Shown in pieces: positions 1 to 5,042 of a stretch of DNA of 6,121 nucleotides. Each line of letters starts with the position of its first letter. Position 1 is the stretch's first letter. The stretch lies in assembly GCA_002405555.1 (NCBI GenBank), contig DHMA01000225.1:4520-10640 (forward strand). Direction: 5' to 3'. This stretch comes from Opitutia bacterium UBA4654 (GTDB lineage: Bacteria; Verrucomicrobiota; Verrucomicrobiia; Opitutales; Intestinicryptomonadaceae). The notes beneath the pieces are model-generated. The model did no database searches and had not been told where the DNA came from. It saw nothing but the letters and a program-made list of their open reading frames with translations. The translations under genes were made by a program, and so were the position numbers.

Positions 1-159
1 CGCGCGGAAAGACTCCGCAAGCGGCTTCAAATCCGCGCCCGAAAGGTTTTGCGGGGGCACCTCCGCCCGCGCTGCCCCCGCAAAAAACGCGGAGAACGCA
101 AGAAGCGCGAAAGCCGCAAAAAGCCCCGACAACGCCGACGTTTTCGAACCCCGCGCCAT
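1..159 (-). CDS. Exported protein with signal peptide, N-terminal 53 residues only
   Basis: Reading the minus strand from the ATG at 159-157 gives 53 codons with no stop before the window edge, so only the N-terminus is visible. Residues 1-32 form a textbook Sec signal peptide. There is a short basic start (MARGSK), then a hydrophobic Ala/Leu/Phe core at about residues 9-28, then an A-R-A cleavage site with the mature protein beginning around EVPPQN at residue 33. No Cys follows the cleavage site, so it is not a lipoprotein. The ATG overlaps the TGA of the upstream reductase gene as TGATG. There is no clear Shine-Dalgarno sequence before it, which fits translation by re-initiation. Function cannot be assigned from 21 mature residues. 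The call as a real gene rests on the signal peptide and the overlap. Confidence 0.72.
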   Translation of the reverse strand, partial: MARGSKTSALSGLFAAFALLAFSAFFAGAARAEVPPQNLSGADLKPLAESFRA

Positions 160-1088
160 CACAGTTTGAAGCGTTTGACGGGCGGTTTGCCCTCGGCTTT
201 GAGCCAGTCTTCGACGTCGGCGGGCACGCGCATTTCGTCGAAAAGTTCGTCGAACATGCACGAGCGCGTTTTCACGCGGGCGGCGAGGCACGACATGTCC
301 ATGGTCAAATCTACGCGCCTGTCGCCCGTTGTCGGCACGACGTATTTTTGCGGGTCAAGCCCGAAGTGCTTTGCGATGCGCGCGGCCATGTCGTAGCGGC
401 TGACGGGTTCAAGCCCCGCGTAGTGGTAAATTCCGCTGACGTTCGGGCGTTCGCAAAGCTCGCAAAGCAGGTCGGCGAGCCGCGACGCCGAGAGCGGGCA
501 CTTTATTTCGTCCGTCCGCGCCGATACGGGCTTGCCAGCCGCCCACGAACGCAAAAGCTTTTCGTGCAGCGAGCGTTTTGTTGTGAGGCTGTTTCCGCTG
601 ACGTGGCTTAGGCGCAACACGACGCTCGTCGGCGCGCAGATTTTCAGAACCCGCTTTTCCGCCATGAGCTTCGTTGTGCCGTAGAGTGTTGCGGGCATGG
701 GGACGTCGGTATTTTTGTAGGGCGGGCACGAGCCGTCGAAAACCATGTCGGTCGAAATGTGAATCAGACGCGCGTTGACGTGCTTGGCGAGGGTCGCCAA
801 AGTTTCGGGGAGCGCCGTGTTCGTTTTCTCGGCGAGTTCTGGCTTTGCGTCCACGTCTGCGGGGCTTGAAATCGCCGCGCAGTTTACGACCATTTCGGGG
901 AAGACGTCGAGAACCGCGCGTTGGACAGCCGCGGTGTCGGTTAGGTCGATTTTCATTTGTTCGACCCCCTTGAACTGCGGAAGCTCGTGCGAATGCGAGA
1001 CCGCAACGACGCGGTGCCCCGCCTCCGACGCCGCCTTTATGAAATTGTAGCCGACAAGACCAGTCGCGCCCGTGCAGAAAATCAGCAT
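159..1088 (-). CDS. RmlD/RfbD-like SDR sugar-nucleotide reductase (dTDP-4-dehydrorhamnose reductase family)
   Basis: This 309-residue protein is an extended short-chain dehydrogenase with an N-terminal Rossmann fold. It has the dinucleotide-binding loop GATGLVG (residues 7-13), DLTD at 48-51 and the NCAA strand end at 69-72. The active site has STD at 112-114, the VFDG signature at 116-119 and the catalytic YGTTK at 136-140 (Tyr136, Lys140). Together STD-x-VFDG and YxxxK are typical of the RmlD substrate-binding family, which reduces 4-keto nucleotide sugars with NAD(P)H. The C-terminal part (GIYHYAG, SRYDMAARIAKHFGLD) is also typical of that family. The frame is open 13 codons further upstream, but I place the start at 1088. 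There the Rossmann strand begins directly (MLIFCTG) and AAAGG lies 7 nt upstream. No other rhamnose genes (rmlA/B/C) are visible, so the substrate is unknown and a generic SDR role or a MAT2B-like role is possible. Its TGA overlaps the ATG of the secreted protein. Confidence 0.88.
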   Translation of the reverse strand: MLIFCTGATGLVGYNFIKAASEAGHRVVAVSHSHELPQFKGVEQMKIDLTDTAAVQRAVLDVFPEMVVNCAAISSPADVDAKPELAEKTNTALPETLATLAKHVNARLIHISTDMVFDGSCPPYKNTDVPMPATLYGTTKLMAEKRVLKICAPTSVVLRLSHVSGNSLTTKRSLHEKLLRSWAAGKPVSARTDEIKCPLSASRLADLLCELCERPNVSGIYHYAGLEPVSRYDMAARIAKHFGLDPQKYVVPTTGDRRVDLTMDMSCLAARVKTRSCMFDELFDEMRVPADVEDWLKAEGKPPVKRFKL

Positions 1089-1095
1089 AAAAAAA

Positions 1096-1100
1096 CCTTT
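1096..1100 (-). promoter_or_regulatory. Ribosome binding site of the RmlD-like gene
   Basis: The minus strand reads AAAGG followed by seven T residues and then ATG at 1088. The 7-nt spacing is ideal. This decides the start in favour of 1088 over the upstream in-frame ATG at 1127, which would add 13 residues in front of the Rossmann strand. Confidence 0.7.
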
Positions 1101-1120
1101 GTTAGTTGGGTACAGTTTGG

Positions 1121-1144
1121 CACGCAAACCCCGACACGCAAACC
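1121..1144. repeat. Tandem direct repeat of CACGCAAACC, 14-bp period
   Basis: The 10-mer CACGCAAACC occurs at 1121-1130 and again, identically, at 1135-1144, separated by CCGA. It lies in the 87-bp gap between the Fic stop (1176) and the RmlD-like start (1088), about 33-56 bp upstream of that start. This could be a tandem operator or a recent small duplication. Nothing else recognisable is in the gap, and I see no rho-independent terminator for the Fic gene. Confidence 0.6.
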
Positions 1145-1175
1145 TATTTTGCTTTTGCGGAAAAATCGGGGAAAC

Positions 1176-2210
1176 TCAAAAATATGTGTTCACGGCAAAA
1201 TCGTATTGGTCGACGAATATTTTTTTGAACGCGCTTATGTTGTTTTGCTCGTAGAATACGAGAACCGCCTCCTTGTATTTTAGCGAATCGACGCTTCTGA
1301 ACGACAGCGGACAGCATTTTTCGGCAATCAAAACCGCGTTGCCTACAATCCGCGAAGTGCGCTTGTTGCCGTCCGCAAACGGCTGGATATACGACAGCAG
1401 CAAAACCGCCAGCATCGACCTTTCGAAAACGTTTTTGCGCCCGTTTATCAGATTGCACGCAAGCTCCATCGCCTCCCTTATCTGGAAATCGTTGTCGAGC
1501 GGTCTGTAATTCGTGCCGGTGATTCCCACCCTGCTCCTGCGGATATTGCGCTCTACGTTCAAGTCGCGCACAAGAATGCTGTGCACGTCTTCGATTCGGC
1601 TTACGGAAAGCGAGCGCAAATAGTCGGGATTTTCGAGGAGAAAGCGCAACGCCTCCTTGTGGTTTAAAAGCATGATAGCCTCTTCGCGGCTTTTTCCGTC
1701 CGCCTGCCTGCGCTCGCGCAAAAGCCGCTCGGTCTCCAAAAGCGAGTACGTGTTGCCCTCTATTTGCGACGACTTCCAGCTCAAATCTATGCCGAGCCGC
1801 TCCATTTCCGCGTTGTAGGAGTCCGCCGAAATTTTCGAAATGTTCTCCGTGAACTTCCGTTGCAGGGCGTCGAGACGGCGCATTTCGTCTCCGCTGAAAA
1901 GGTCGACTTTCGGCAAGAGATTTTCGAGCAAAGCGAAGTTGAAGGACGTCTGAACCGTGCGCTCGTCGATTTCCTTTTTGAAATACTCGTCCACGTCGTA
2001 TGTGCGCAACAGGTGGGCTTTCGGCGTTATGCTATAACGCGACGCCCGTCCGCGCCCGTCGACGGCAATCATGCCGTTTTTTACGGCGTCCGACAAAAGA
2101 CGCTTCATGCTCGACGGGCTTGGCGGGTTTGCGAGGTTTTCGGCTATTTCCGACCTTGTGGAATCGGGATTGTAGTGGAGAAACCCCAGTATTTCATCTA
2201 AAATCGACAT
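1176..2210 (-). CDS. Fic-domain protein with N-terminal winged helix and Gln in place of the catalytic His
   Basis: This 344-residue protein begins with a likely winged-helix DNA-binding domain at residues 2-65. An HTH-like part spans about 17-47, and a wing rich in Gly/Arg (DGRGRASRYS) lies at 51-60. Next is a linker helix region, then a class II Fic inhibitory motif SSQIEG at 147-152 with Glu151 present. The Fic core follows, with a flap region (RVGITGTNYRP, 227-237) and a Fic motif QPFADGNKRTSR at 276-287. Active Fic enzymes have H-x-F-x-(D/E)-G-N-(G/K)-R-x-x-R. Here Phe278, Asp280, Gly281, Asn282, Arg284 and Arg287 are kept, but the catalytic His is Gln276 (CAG codon). Known Fic enzymes transfer AMP to a target hydroxyl and need that His. 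This one is therefore inferred to be inactive or altered, perhaps a nucleotide-binding regulator. Its length and full reading frame argue against a decayed gene. No antitoxin-like small partner gene is adjacent. No clear Shine-Dalgarno sequence precedes the ATG. Confidence 0.9.
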   Translation of the reverse strand: MSILDEILGFLHYNPDSTRSEIAENLANPPSPSSMKRLLSDAVKNGMIAVDGRGRASRYSITPKAHLLRTYDVDEYFKKEIDERTVQTSFNFALLENLLPKVDLFSGDEMRRLDALQRKFTENISKISADSYNAEMERLGIDLSWKSSQIEGNTYSLLETERLLRERRQADGKSREEAIMLLNHKEALRFLLENPDYLRSLSVSRIEDVHSILVRDLNVERNIRRSRVGITGTNYRPLDNDFQIREAMELACNLINGRKNVFERSMLAVLLLSYIQPFADGNKRTSRIVGNAVLIAEKCCPLSFRSVDSLKYKEAVLVFYEQNNISAFKKIFVDQYDFAVNTYF

Positions 2211-2216
2211 ACACTA

Positions 2217-2244
2217 AAAATCGGTTTTCGGCTCAAAATGTCAA
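2217..2244 (-). promoter_or_regulatory. Possible promoter of the Fic gene, giving a near-leaderless mRNA
   Basis: On the minus strand a perfect TTGACA lies at 2244-2239. It is followed by 16 bp and then GATTTT at 2222-2217, which keeps only the second, third and last bases of the -10 consensus. Initiation about 7 nt downstream would fall at or very near the ATG at 2210. That agrees with the lack of a ribosome binding site. The -35 match is good and the -10 match is weak. Confidence 0.35.
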
Positions 2245-2310
2245 GTTTTTTGGGGATTTTCGGCTCACCGCGAGCCGTATTTCGGAAAAATCCGCCCTGT
2301 TTTGAGCCGA
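2228..2310. repeat. Cluster of TCGGCTCA repeats, direct and inverted, upstream of the Fic gene
   Basis: TCGGCTCA occurs at 2228-2235 and 2260-2267, and as its reverse complement TGAGCCGA at 2303-2310. The two direct copies extend to 11 bp (TTTTCGGCTCA at 2225-2235 and 2257-2267). The outer copies form a perfect 11-bp inverted repeat, TCGGCTCAAAA at 2228-2238 against TTTTGAGCCGA at 2300-2310. The middle copy also sits in a tight palindrome, CGGCTC at 2261-2266 and GAGCCG at 2272-2277 with a 5-nt loop. The first copy abuts the candidate Fic -35 (2239-2244). Arrangement and position look like operator sites. The binding protein is unknown. Confidence 0.55.
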
Positions 2311-2425
2311 TTCTCCGCCGTCCGAATTGCGCCGACGCGTTTTTTGCGGGAAGCGCGGACGCGCCCGAAACGCCGCCGCCGCACGCGGACGCGCGACATC
2401 TCCCCCCCCAACCGCCGTAGAATAA

Positions 2426-2516
2426 GCTTTCAGCGCGGCACTGCGATTCGCCCAGCTCCAAGCCCCGCCGCTTGGCGTTTCCGCGCGGCATTGCGCCCGC
2501 CGCCGGCTTTCAGCGC
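2426..2516. repeat. Imperfect repeats GCTTTCAGCGC and GCGCGGCAYTGCG in the intergenic region
   Basis: GCTTTCAGCGC is exact at 2426-2436 and 2506-2516. GCGCGGCACTGCG at 2433-2445 recurs as GCGCGGCATTGCG at 2483-2495 with one mismatch. The copies interleave rather than forming one clean duplication, with offsets of 80 and 50 bp. They could be remnants of a small repeat family or parts of a structured leader. GC-rich composition makes chance similarity more likely than usual. Confidence 0.4.
2458..2475. other. Hairpin-forming inverted repeat in the intergenic region
   Basis: CCAAGC at 2458-2463 pairs perfectly with GCTTGG at 2470-2475 around a CCCGCC loop. Beyond a T/C mismatch, the outer bases C2456-G2477 and G2455-T2478 can also pair. 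No T-run follows on either strand, so it is not a classical rho-independent terminator. It could be part of a structured leader if the hisC transcript starts upstream of it. Confidence 0.35.
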
Positions 2517-2583
2517 AAACATACCCGCCGCCGGTCAATGCCGCGGCGAAAATAGCGCAATATCTGCCTTGCAAAAGACGCGC

Positions 2584-2617
2584 AATTATACATAGTTTAA
2601 GGCGTTTATTTATAGAG
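2584..2617 (+). promoter_or_regulatory. AT-rich probable promoter and start region of hisC
   Basis: After about 270 bp of GC-rich sequence the DNA turns AT-rich just before hisC. TATACA at 2587-2592 and TATAGA at 2611-2616 each match four of six bases of the -10 consensus. Neither has a convincing -35 at 16-18 bp. TTGCAA at 2569-2574 is too close to the first and too far from the second. AGAG at 2614-2617 is a weak ribosome binding site 5 nt before the ATG. An in-frame TAG at 2593-2595 with no start codon after it before 2623 makes the hisC start firm. Confidence 0.3.
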
Positions 2618-2622
2618 TTATC

Positions 2623-3714
2623 ATGAAGCTTGAAAATACGGTAAAATCGCAAATCAAAAACCTGCCCGTTTACGAAACGGGGAAACCAATCGAATACGTC
2701 GCAAGAGAATTCGGGCTTGACCCCGACGGAATTTTGAAAATGGCGTCGAACGAAAATCCCCTCGGCCCGTCGCCCAAGGCGGTCGCGGCGGTATCGAAAC
2801 ACCTCGAAACGCTCAACTACTACCCAGACGGCGGCTGTTTCGAACTGCGCCAAAAACTCGCAAAAAAGTGGGGCTTGAAGCCCTCGCAGTTCGCTTTCGG
2901 AAACGGCTCGAACGAGCTTCTCGAATTCGTCGCACAGTGCTTTGTGGACAGGGGCGACGAAACCGTCTTCGGGGCGCAGTCGTTCATCGTCTACAAACTG
3001 GCCACTATTTTCATGGGCGGCAAATGCGTCTCCGTGCCCATGCCCAACCTTAAATACGACCTCGACGCCCTGCGCGACGCCGTAAGCGACAAAACGAAAA
3101 TCGTTTTCATGACAAACCCCAACAACCCCACGGGTTGCGCCGTGAAGCAGTCGGAAGTGGAAAACTTTGTGCGCTCGCTCCCCGAACACGTCGTGTTCTG
3201 CTACGACGAAGCCTACACGGAATATCAGGACGAACAGGTGGACTTGCGCCCGCTCATCGCGGAGGGGCGCAACGTAATCTGCCTGCGCACGTTCTCGAAA
3301 ATCTACGGATTGGCGGGGCTTAGAATCGGCTACTCGTACTCGTCGGAAGAGCTTGCGGGCTACATCAACAGAATCCGCGAACCCTTCAACGTAAACAGCC
3401 TTGCGCAGGTCGGCGCGTTGGCGGCTCTCGACGACACCGAATTTGTGGAGGAAAGCAGGCGCGTGAACAACGCGGGCAGAAAGCAGTTTGTGGAGGCTTT
3501 CGAAAAGCTCGGCTTTGAATACTACTCGGACGGCGCGAATTTCGTAATGGTAAAAGTGGAAAACGCGCCCGACGTGTTTGTGCAAATGCAAAAGCGCGGG
3601 GTAATCGTGCGCCCGAACGTCGGCTACGGACTGCCCGAATGGCTGCGAATCACAATCGGCAAGCCCGAACAGAACGAGCGCTGCTTGGACGAACTTTCGA
3701 AGTTCGCAAAATAG
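2623..3714 (+). CDS. hisC: Histidinol-phosphate aminotransferase
   Basis: This 363-residue protein is a complete class I/II PLP-dependent aminotransferase of normal HisC length. It converts imidazole-acetol phosphate and glutamate to L-histidinol phosphate and 2-oxoglutarate in histidine synthesis, in the cytosol. Visible motifs are the N-terminal SNENPLGPSP (42-51), YYPDGG (66-71), the GNGSNE cofactor phosphate-binding loop (93-98), NPNNPTG (165-171), DEAYTEY (195-201) and TFSKIYGLAGLRIGY (223-237). Lys226 should form the Schiff base with PLP, and Arg234 should bind its phosphate. LRITIG at 341-346 carries Arg342, expected to bind the substrate carboxylate. SNENPLGPSP together with FSKIYGLAGLR points to HisC rather than another aspartate-aminotransferase-fold enzyme. 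HisC-family enzymes can also act on aromatic amino acids, so a second role is possible. No other his genes are in the window. The next gene starts 1 nt after its stop. Confidence 0.93.
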   Translation: MKLENTVKSQIKNLPVYETGKPIEYVAREFGLDPDGILKMASNENPLGPSPKAVAAVSKHLETLNYYPDGGCFELRQKLAKKWGLKPSQFAFGNGSNELLEFVAQCFVDRGDETVFGAQSFIVYKLATIFMGGKCVSVPMPNLKYDLDALRDAVSDKTKIVFMTNPNNPTGCAVKQSEVENFVRSLPEHVVFCYDEAYTEYQDEQVDLRPLIAEGRNVICLRTFSKIYGLAGLRIGYSYSSEELAGYINRIREPFNVNSLAQVGALAALDDTEFVEESRRVNNAGRKQFVEAFEKLGFEYYSDGANFVMVKVENAPDVFVQMQKRGVIVRPNVGYGLPEWLRITIGKPEQNERCLDELSKFAK

Positions 3715-3715
3715 A

Positions 3716-5029
3716 ATGTCGCCCGTCTGGCAGATAGCGTTGTGCGCGTCGCTTGCGCTGGCGGCGACGGCGGCCGGCTCGTGCCTCGCGGCGGCGTCGG
3801 TTGCGGTGGCGGCGTACAAATTCGCGAACCTCAACAAGCCCGAAAAGCCCAAGCTTTCGGGCGCGGCGAAATACTGCGTGCTCAATTCCGAAAAGACGGC
3901 GTCGGTGGTGTCGCTCGGCCGCAGGTTTCTGTTCGCGGTGGGAACGATCATGGCGTACTTCGCGGCGGACGGAATGGACGAGCTTCTCTGCGGAGCGCGT
4001 CCGTCCCCGTTTTCGGGCGCGGCAATCGCGGTGGCGTCGGCGTTGGCGGTGCTGTTCGTGCAGTACGCGGTGTTCGACATTCCCGCGATGCGGCTGGGGC
4101 GCAACTTCCCCGAAAAGACGATGGCGAAACTGGGAGGAGCAATGTACGCGGCGTTCGCGGTTTTTCTGCCTTTCGAATTTCTGTCGAGACGACTGGGGGC
4201 GAGACTCCTGCCGAAAAAGCTCAAAGACCTCGAAGTCGGCTTCGACTATATAGACGTTGAAATGATGCTCCGCGCCGAAGAAAACGACGCGGAGGCAATC
4301 ACGCCCTACACGGGGAAAATCGTAAAAAACGCCTTCAAATTGCAGGAGCTTGACGCAAGCGACGTGATGCTGCCGCGAAGTCAGGTTGTGTACCTCGACA
4401 CCGAATGCTCGAACGCCGAAAACGTCGCGCGGGCGACGGAGTCGAACCACACGCGCTACCCGCTCTGCAAGGACGACCTCGACAACTGCTTCGGGATTGT
4501 CCACATCAAGGACATTTTCATAAACGGCGGCGTGGCGAACCCCGACGCGATAGACTTCATGAAAATCCGCCGCGAAACCTTCCGCGTGAGGGAGAACGAC
4601 AAGCTCGAAAGCGCGCTCGCAAAGCTGCTGAAATACAGGCTGCACATGGCTCTGGTGGAGGACGAATTCGGCGGGGTCATCGGGGTGCTTACGCTCGACG
4701 CCGCGCTCGGAGAGCTTGTCGGAAAAATCCGCGACGAGTTCGACCGCTCGCGCACGAGCGACATCAAGGCGCTCGGACGCAAAAAATACCTCGTGCGCGG
4801 ACGCGCCACATTAAGAAGCGTCGAGGACTTTCTCGACGTGGATTTCGACACCGACGAAGTTTCCACTTTCGGCGGTTTGATTACTTTTTTGCTTGGCAGA
4901 TTCCCCGAAAAAGGCGAACGTCTCTACTTGAAGGAACAGCGCATGCGTATCAGAATCGACACAGTCGAAGACAAGCTCGTCGGAGAATGCACGGTGGAGA
5001 TCGAGGACGCCGAAAAAAACGAAGATTAG
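3716..5029 (+). CDS. CBS-domain membrane protein, HlyC/CorC (CNNM) family, with degenerate DUF21 domain
   Basis: This 437-residue protein has the three-part layout of the CorB/CorC/HlyC family. First comes an N-terminal membrane part with hydrophobic segments at about 6-33, 70-83, 101-120 and 139-157. Then a CBS pair covers about 213-343: DVMLPRSQVVYLD at 216-228, HTRYPLCKDDLDNCFGIVH at 245-263 and VEDEFGGVIGVLTL at 314-327. A C-terminal CorC_HlyC domain covers about 355-432 (STFGGLITFLLGRFPEKGE at 383-401). Relatives are inner-membrane Mg2+/Co2+ transport proteins gated by nucleotide binding to the CBS pair. The cytoplasmic half is well conserved, but the membrane half has lost the usual signatures. 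Where relatives have SGSETA, GNTLVN and GE-x-x-PK, this protein has AGSCLA, GRRFLF and FDIPAM. Metal transport is therefore uncertain. It starts 1 nt after the hisC stop without a clear ribosome binding site, so translational coupling is likely. Confidence 0.85.
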   Translation: MSPVWQIALCASLALAATAAGSCLAAASVAVAAYKFANLNKPEKPKLSGAAKYCVLNSEKTASVVSLGRRFLFAVGTIMAYFAADGMDELLCGARPSPFSGAAIAVASALAVLFVQYAVFDIPAMRLGRNFPEKTMAKLGGAMYAAFAVFLPFEFLSRRLGARLLPKKLKDLEVGFDYIDVEMMLRAEENDAEAITPYTGKIVKNAFKLQELDASDVMLPRSQVVYLDTECSNAENVARATESNHTRYPLCKDDLDNCFGIVHIKDIFINGGVANPDAIDFMKIRRETFRVRENDKLESALAKLLKYRLHMALVEDEFGGVIGVLTLDAALGELVGKIRDEFDRSRTSDIKALGRKKYLVRGRATLRSVEDFLDVDFDTDEVSTFGGLITFLLGRFPEKGERLYLKEQRMRIRIDTVEDKLVGECTVEIEDAEKNED

Positions 5030-5034
5030 AGGAA
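5028..5034 (+). promoter_or_regulatory. Ribosome binding site of acnA
   Basis: AGAGGAA lies 8 nt before the ATG at 5043 and overlaps the TAG stop (5027-5029) of the preceding gene. This is the strongest ribosome binding site on the plus strand here. It supports independent, efficient translation of aconitase from the shared transcript. Confidence 0.75.
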
Positions 5035-5042
5035 ATTTTGAC

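Larger units (their letters stand above)
2211..2622. other. Divergent intergenic region, 412 bp, no gene found
   Basis: This gap separates the minus-strand Fic gene from plus-strand hisC, so it must hold the control regions of both. The Fic-proximal third holds the TCGGCTCA cluster. The middle (about 2311-2580) is very GC-rich, with a C8 tract at 2402-2409, imperfect repeats and small hairpins. The last 40 bp before hisC are AT-rich. Open frames crossing it give only Arg/Pro/Ala-rich low-complexity translations without ribosome binding sites, and I do not accept them as genes. I see no tRNA, known riboswitch or histidine-rich leader peptide. Confidence 0.7.

Noticed and set aside
1089..1127. 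An upstream start for the RmlD-like protein at 1127
   Set aside because: It adds 13 residues ahead of the Rossmann strand, while the ATG at 1088 has AAAGG at ideal spacing and begins exactly at the fold's first strand.
1176..2210. A Fic/antitoxin (fic-fiCA or doc-phd type) toxin module
   Set aside because: The inhibitory motif is within the same protein (class II), no small antitoxin gene adjoins it, and the catalytic His is missing.
2260..2294. Stem-loops CGGCTC/GAGCCG and CGGA/TCCG near T-rich runs, considered as a terminator
   Set aside because: No gene on either strand ends here, both neighbours start facing away, and no T-run directly follows a stem in the right orientation.
2302..2595. 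A 97-codon plus-strand open frame in the divergent gap, and a similar minus-strand one at 2198-2491
   Set aside because: Both translations are Arg/Pro/Ala/Gly-rich and featureless, neither has a clear ribosome binding site, and the minus-strand one overlaps the Fic start.
2233..4224. A 663-codon open frame on the minus strand, antisense to hisC and the start of the CBS gene
   Set aside because: It mirrors GC-rich sense codons that rarely yield stops in reverse. The translation is Arg/Ala/His/Val-rich with no recognisable domain, it covers two well-identified genes and the gap, and no ribosome binding site was noted.
3650..4645. A 331-codon minus-strand open frame opposite the CBS gene
   Set aside because: It is Arg/His-rich without motifs, and the plus-strand frame matches the HlyC/CorC family along its length.
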